26,382 nucleotides of DNA. Source: a virus. The position numbers and the translations under genes were made by a program. Every line of letters starts with the position of its first letter. The stretch's first letter is position 1. Below, one piece after another: positions 23,681 to 26,382 of the stretch. The notes under the pieces are model-generated. The model was not told the origin of the DNA and did not search any database. It saw only the letters and a program-made list of their open reading frames with translations. The stretch covers positions 1,189-27,570 of IMG/VR virus record IMGVR_UViG_3300030202_000883. One strand, given 5' to 3'.

Positions 23681-24012
23681 GTCATTTTGCAAAAGTAGAA
23701 AAAGGAATTGTCACGCAAGTCATTGTGGCAGAGCAAGATTTCATTAATACTCAAGCAGGCACTTGGGTTCAAACGTCATACAATACACACGGCGGTCAGC
23801 ATACGCTAGGCGGCACACCACTGCGTAAAAACTATGCTGGGATTGGTTACACGTATGATAGCACAAGGGATGCTTTTTATACACCACAACCGTATGCAAG
23901 TTGGACGTTAAACGAAACGACCTGTCTGTGGGAAGCACCTGTTTCGCGTCCTAGTGATAACAAAAACTACGCTTGGAATGAAGATACAACGAGTTGGGTT
24001 GAAATAACTTAA
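23677..24012 (+). CDS. Conserved tail-fibre-associated protein, unknown
   Basis: 111 residues. SHFAKVEKGIVTQVIVAEQD, GTWVQTSYNTHGGQH, PLRKNYAGIGYTYDSTRDAF and YASWTLNETTCLWEAP are very recognisable; the same protein type accompanies fibre genes in marine phages including cyanophages. It is soluble, beta-rich and Trp/Tyr-rich. ATGA overlap with the adhesin and direct abutment to the next gene suggest co-assembly. Possible roles are fibre assembly chaperone, tip protein or carbohydrate-binding domain. None is proven. Confidence 0.88.
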   Translation: MSHFAKVEKGIVTQVIVAEQDFINTQAGTWVQTSYNTHGGQHTLGGTPLRKNYAGIGYTYDSTRDAFYTPQPYASWTLNETTCLWEAPVSRPSDNKNYAWNEDTTSWVEIT

Positions 24013-24342
24013 ATGTTAGGCTTTGCCCCACTAGCTGACAACTCCATAGCGGGGTTTGGTAATGTTCCTGTAGATACCGCTGTAACGGGCGTGGCAGGAA
24101 CAGGTTCTGTTGGAACTGTTGCAGTTGGCGCGGTAGTTACGGTCACAGGACCATCTGCGGGAACGGCTTCTGTTGGTACAGCCACTTCGGTTGGTGACGC
24201 TAATGCTAATGTGACGGGTCTTTCGGCTACGGGTTCAGTTGGATCAGTTCTTGTTTGGGGTGAAATCACACCCTCGCAAAATTCAAACTTCTCTGCTATA
24301 ACTCCCTCACAAACACCGTCTTGGACGGACATTGCGGCATAG
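24013..24342 (+). CDS. Small Gly/Val/Thr repeat protein, probable fibre component
   Basis: 109 residues. After the start LGFAPLADNSIAGFGNVP, three imperfect repeats of about 20-22 residues follow (cores VTGVAGTGSVGT, VTGPSAGTASVGT, VTGLSATGSVGS). The C-terminus is VLVWGEITPSQNSNFSAI and ends with TPSWTDIAA, an ending I recall from tail proteins of marine phages. The repeated beta pattern suggests a short beta-solenoid or shaft segment. It begins right after the preceding stop. No enzymatic motif; a structural role is inferred. Confidence 0.78.
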   Translation: MLGFAPLADNSIAGFGNVPVDTAVTGVAGTGSVGTVAVGAVVTVTGPSAGTASVGTATSVGDANANVTGLSATGSVGSVLVWGEITPSQNSNFSAITPSQTPSWTDIAA

Positions 24343-24351
24343 GATAATGAC

Positions 24352-25692
24352 ATGGCTAGTACATATGTAAACGATCTAAGGTTAGAAGAGATTGGTACTG
24401 GCGAAGCGTCTGGTACGTGGGGAACTAAAACAAACGTAAATTTAGAACTTATTGGCGAAGCGTTTTCTTACGGCTCCGAGGCCATAGCCGATGCGTCCAC
24501 ACATACAATTACAATAGCTGATGGTGAGTCAGATCAGGCGCGTTCTCTGTATTTAAAATGTACGGGCGGAGGTCAAGCCTGTACGGTTACGCTTGCACCC
24601 AACACCGTGTCTAAGGTTTGGCTGATTGAAAACGCGACAAGTGCAACGCTGACGTTCTCTCAAGGAACAGGGGCCAACGTTGCCGTTGCCGCAGGCGAAG
24701 TAAAAATGATTGCAACGGATGGTCAGGGTTCAGGGGCCGTTGTTTATGATTTGCTAACAGATGTTAACTTGGCGGGAACCACGGCTCTTGCAACTTTAAA
24801 GCTCGGTGGCACAACAGTTACTTCTACGGGTGCTGAATTAAACCTTGTTGACGGATCGTCGGCAGGAACAATTGTTAACAGCAAAGCGGTTATTTATAGC
24901 AGCGGTGGTCAGGTTAACGGCACTACTCTGGCTATTGCGGGTACGGAAATTACTGCAACTGCGGCAGAGCTAAACTATAACGACACAGGCGCGGCTGTTG
25001 GTACGGTTGTAGCAAGTAAAACTGTAACGGCGGACGCTAATAAAGATGTGGCAAGCCTGCGTAATCTTACGCTTACAGGCGAGTTAGATGCGGCTACACT
25101 AGATATATCAGGCAATGCTGACATTGACGGCACGTTAGAAGCAGACGTTTTAACGGTTGATGGTGTTGCTGCTAAAGTGGCAGGTTTAGAAACTATATAT
25201 GTGCCTGCAACAGCAATGTACCCCAACACCACCAGCGGTTGTGCCGATTTAGCTCAAGTTGAATTAAGCAATGGGCCTGAATTAAAGTGCTTGGACTTTG
25301 ATCCAAGTTCTGATGAAAACGCACAGTTTACAGTCTGTTTTCCTAAATCTTGGAATGAGGGAACGATCACGTTTCAAGCCTTTTGGACCGTCACGGGAAC
25401 AGATACAGGCACTGTAGCTTGGGGATTGTCAGGCGTAAGCATAGCAGATGATGCTTCAGTAAATACTGCCTTTGGAACTAATGTGGTAGCCACGGCAAAG
25501 GCTTTCAGTGGAACCTCTAACGATATGACTGTTTCAGCGGCTAGTGGCGCGGTAACAGTGGCTAGTGCCGCAGTGGACACACAAACATACTTTCAAATTA
25601 TGCGGGACGTTTCTGCGGATAGTCAGGCAGGAGATGCTAGACTTTTAGGAATAAAACTTTTCTTTACTACAGATGCAAAGAATGATGCCTAA
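24352..25692 (+). CDS. Second tail fibre protein with shared C-terminal domain
   Basis: 446 residues. The N-terminus (STYVNDLRLEEIGTGEASGT, then TWGTKTNVNLELIGEAF) is a common fibre attachment domain, different from that of the first fibre. A central beta domain has SLYLKCTGGGQACTVTLAP and KVWLIENATSATLTF. The shaft has TSTGAELNLVDG, TATAAELNYNDT and LDISGNADIDGTLEADVLTV. The last 170 residues, from AGLETIYVPATAMYP, match the end of the first fibre. It is likely an alternative or partner fibre carrying the same tip with a different base. Ribosome binding is weak (AGGATAA). TAATG joins it to the next gene. Confidence 0.88.
   Translation: MASTYVNDLRLEEIGTGEASGTWGTKTNVNLELIGEAFSYGSEAIADASTHTITIADGESDQARSLYLKCTGGGQACTVTLAPNTVSKVWLIENATSATLTFSQGTGANVAVAAGEVKMIATDGQGSGAVVYDLLTDVNLAGTTALATLKLGGTTVTSTGAELNLVDGSSAGTIVNSKAVIYSSGGQVNGTTLAIAGTEITATAAELNYNDTGAAVGTVVASKTVTADANKDVASLRNLTLTGELDAATLDISGNADIDGTLEADVLTVDGVAAKVAGLETIYVPATAMYPNTTSGCADLAQVELSNGPELKCLDFDPSSDENAQFTVCFPKSWNEGTITFQAFWTVTGTDTGTVAWGLSGVSIADDASVNTAFGTNVVATAKAFSGTSNDMTVSAASGAVTVASAAVDTQTYFQIMRDVSADSQAGDARLLGIKLFFTTDAKNDA
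25180..25689 (+). repeat. Shared 170-aa fibre C-terminal domain, copy 2
   Basis: Counterpart of the copy at 21380-21889. Same length and placement at the protein end. Variable stretches lie between conserved blocks such as AQFTVCFPKSWNEGT and ARLLGIKLFFTTDAKND. Confidence 0.88.
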
Positions 25693-26382
25693 TGCCCTTA
25701 ACAAAGCTACAGTTTAAGCCTGGAATAAACAGGGAAACCACTTCGTACAGTAACGAAGGTGGTTGGTTTGATGGCGATAAAATACGATTTCGCATGGGGT
25801 TTCCTGAAAAGATAGGCGGTTGGATAAAGAACTCTAACAATGCTTTTTTAGGCACTTGTCGTGCACTTCATGCTTGGGTGGCTTTATCGGGTGAAAAATA
25901 CATAGGTGTTGGAACAACCTTAAAGTATTACATAAGTGAGGGCGGAACATACCACGACATAACCCCTCTTAGAGTTGCATCTTCCTCCGTTACCTTTGCG
26001 GGGGGAGCCGACACGTTAAATGGAGCCATTACAGACTCGGCACAATCTATAACTTTAAACAGTGCTAGTGGGTTTCCTACAGGTGGTGGTCGCATTTTGA
26101 TTGGCTCAGAACAAATAACGTATGGCGGAGTTAGCAGTGCGACTTTGACAGGATGTGAACGCGGGATTAACGGAACGACTGCGGCGGCTCATTCGGATAG
26201 TGCGGCGGTAACGTGTTGCACAATTTCTGTAACAGATGCGGATAATCATGGTGCTTTAGAAAATGATTTTGTAACTTTTACAAATGCAGCAAGTCTTGGT
26301 GGGGTGATAACTGCAAACGTTTTAAATCAAGAGTATCAAGTAACGCATGTTGTAAGTGCTACCGTCTTTCAAATTGAGGCTA
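25692..26382 (+). CDS. Probable tail nozzle/tail protein, 3' end outside window
   Basis: An ATG on the preceding stop (TAATG) opens a frame with no stop to the right edge, 230 full codons. The start PLTKLQFKPGINRETTSYSN, then EGGWFDGDKIRFRMGFPEKI and FLGTCRALHAWVALSGEKYI belong to a protein family widespread in marine short-tailed phages. I would compare it with tail nozzle or needle-base proteins (P22 gp10, T7 gp12 type) on position after adaptors, but this is inference. A segment from about 26011 to 26215 (SITLNSASGFPTGGGRILIG, TLTGCERGINGTTAAAHS) looks like an inserted beta module seen in other phage tail proteins. Confidence 0.78.
   Translation, partial: MPLTKLQFKPGINRETTSYSNEGGWFDGDKIRFRMGFPEKIGGWIKNSNNAFLGTCRALHAWVALSGEKYIGVGTTLKYYISEGGTYHDITPLRVASSSVTFAGGADTLNGAITDSAQSITLNSASGFPTGGGRILIGSEQITYGGVSSATLTGCERGINGTTAAAHSDSAAVTCCTISVTDADNHGALENDFVTFTNAASLGGVITANVLNQEYQVTHVVSATVFQIEA

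Overview
The window is one continuous, plus-strand stretch of a tailed double-stranded DNA phage genome (or prophage or phage contig). I see packaging, head, lysis, head-tail joining and tail-fibre genes, but no replication, integration or transcription genes, no tRNA and no CRISPR. A P22-like portal, gp4/SU10-like adaptors and a probable tail nozzle, with no tape measure, sheath or tube genes in view, point to a short-tailed (podovirus-like) phage. Many of the small unknown proteins belong to types I associate with uncultured marine phage contigs. That attribution is from memory and was not searched. The host cannot be read from the sequence.

Layout. 1-4385: the 3' part of a giant, disordered, probably virion-internal protein that is open to the left edge. 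4382-8328: large terminase and portal. 8350-10363: a membrane/lysis block with a C-terminally anchored protein, a small Cys-containing exported protein, a two-TM holin candidate, a GTA_holin_3TM-type protein and an M15 endolysin, followed by a short exported protein. 10372-11291: two conserved unknowns. 11266-14645: the head assembly block, with a phage GroES-like co-chaperonin, scaffold, unknown, probable decoration protein and major capsid protein. A strong terminator follows at about 14678-14709. 14786-15749: two Thr/Ser-rich probable virion proteins. 15755-17424: a cluster of six small genes, five of them very basic, including one made of 33/66-bp tandem repeats. 17429-19279: head-tail adaptors. 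19276-25692: fibre and adhesin genes, two of which share a 170-residue C-terminal domain and one of which is a double glycine-rich adhesin. 25692-end: a probable tail nozzle gene cut by the right edge.

How it works together. Terminase packages DNA through the portal into a shell built from scaffold and capsid protein, probably with help from the host GroEL and the phage GroES. Adaptors and nozzle close the head, the fibre set recognises the cell, and the giant left-edge protein may be an ejected internal protein. Holin and endolysin release progeny. Genes are packed with ATGA, TAATG or TGATG junctions and a few longer overlaps. The only gap over 100 bases is 14646-14785, which holds the terminator. 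No gene-free stretch exceeds 300 bases.

The least explained parts are the basic-protein cluster (15755-17424), the giant protein at the left edge, and the modular exchange visible among the tail proteins.
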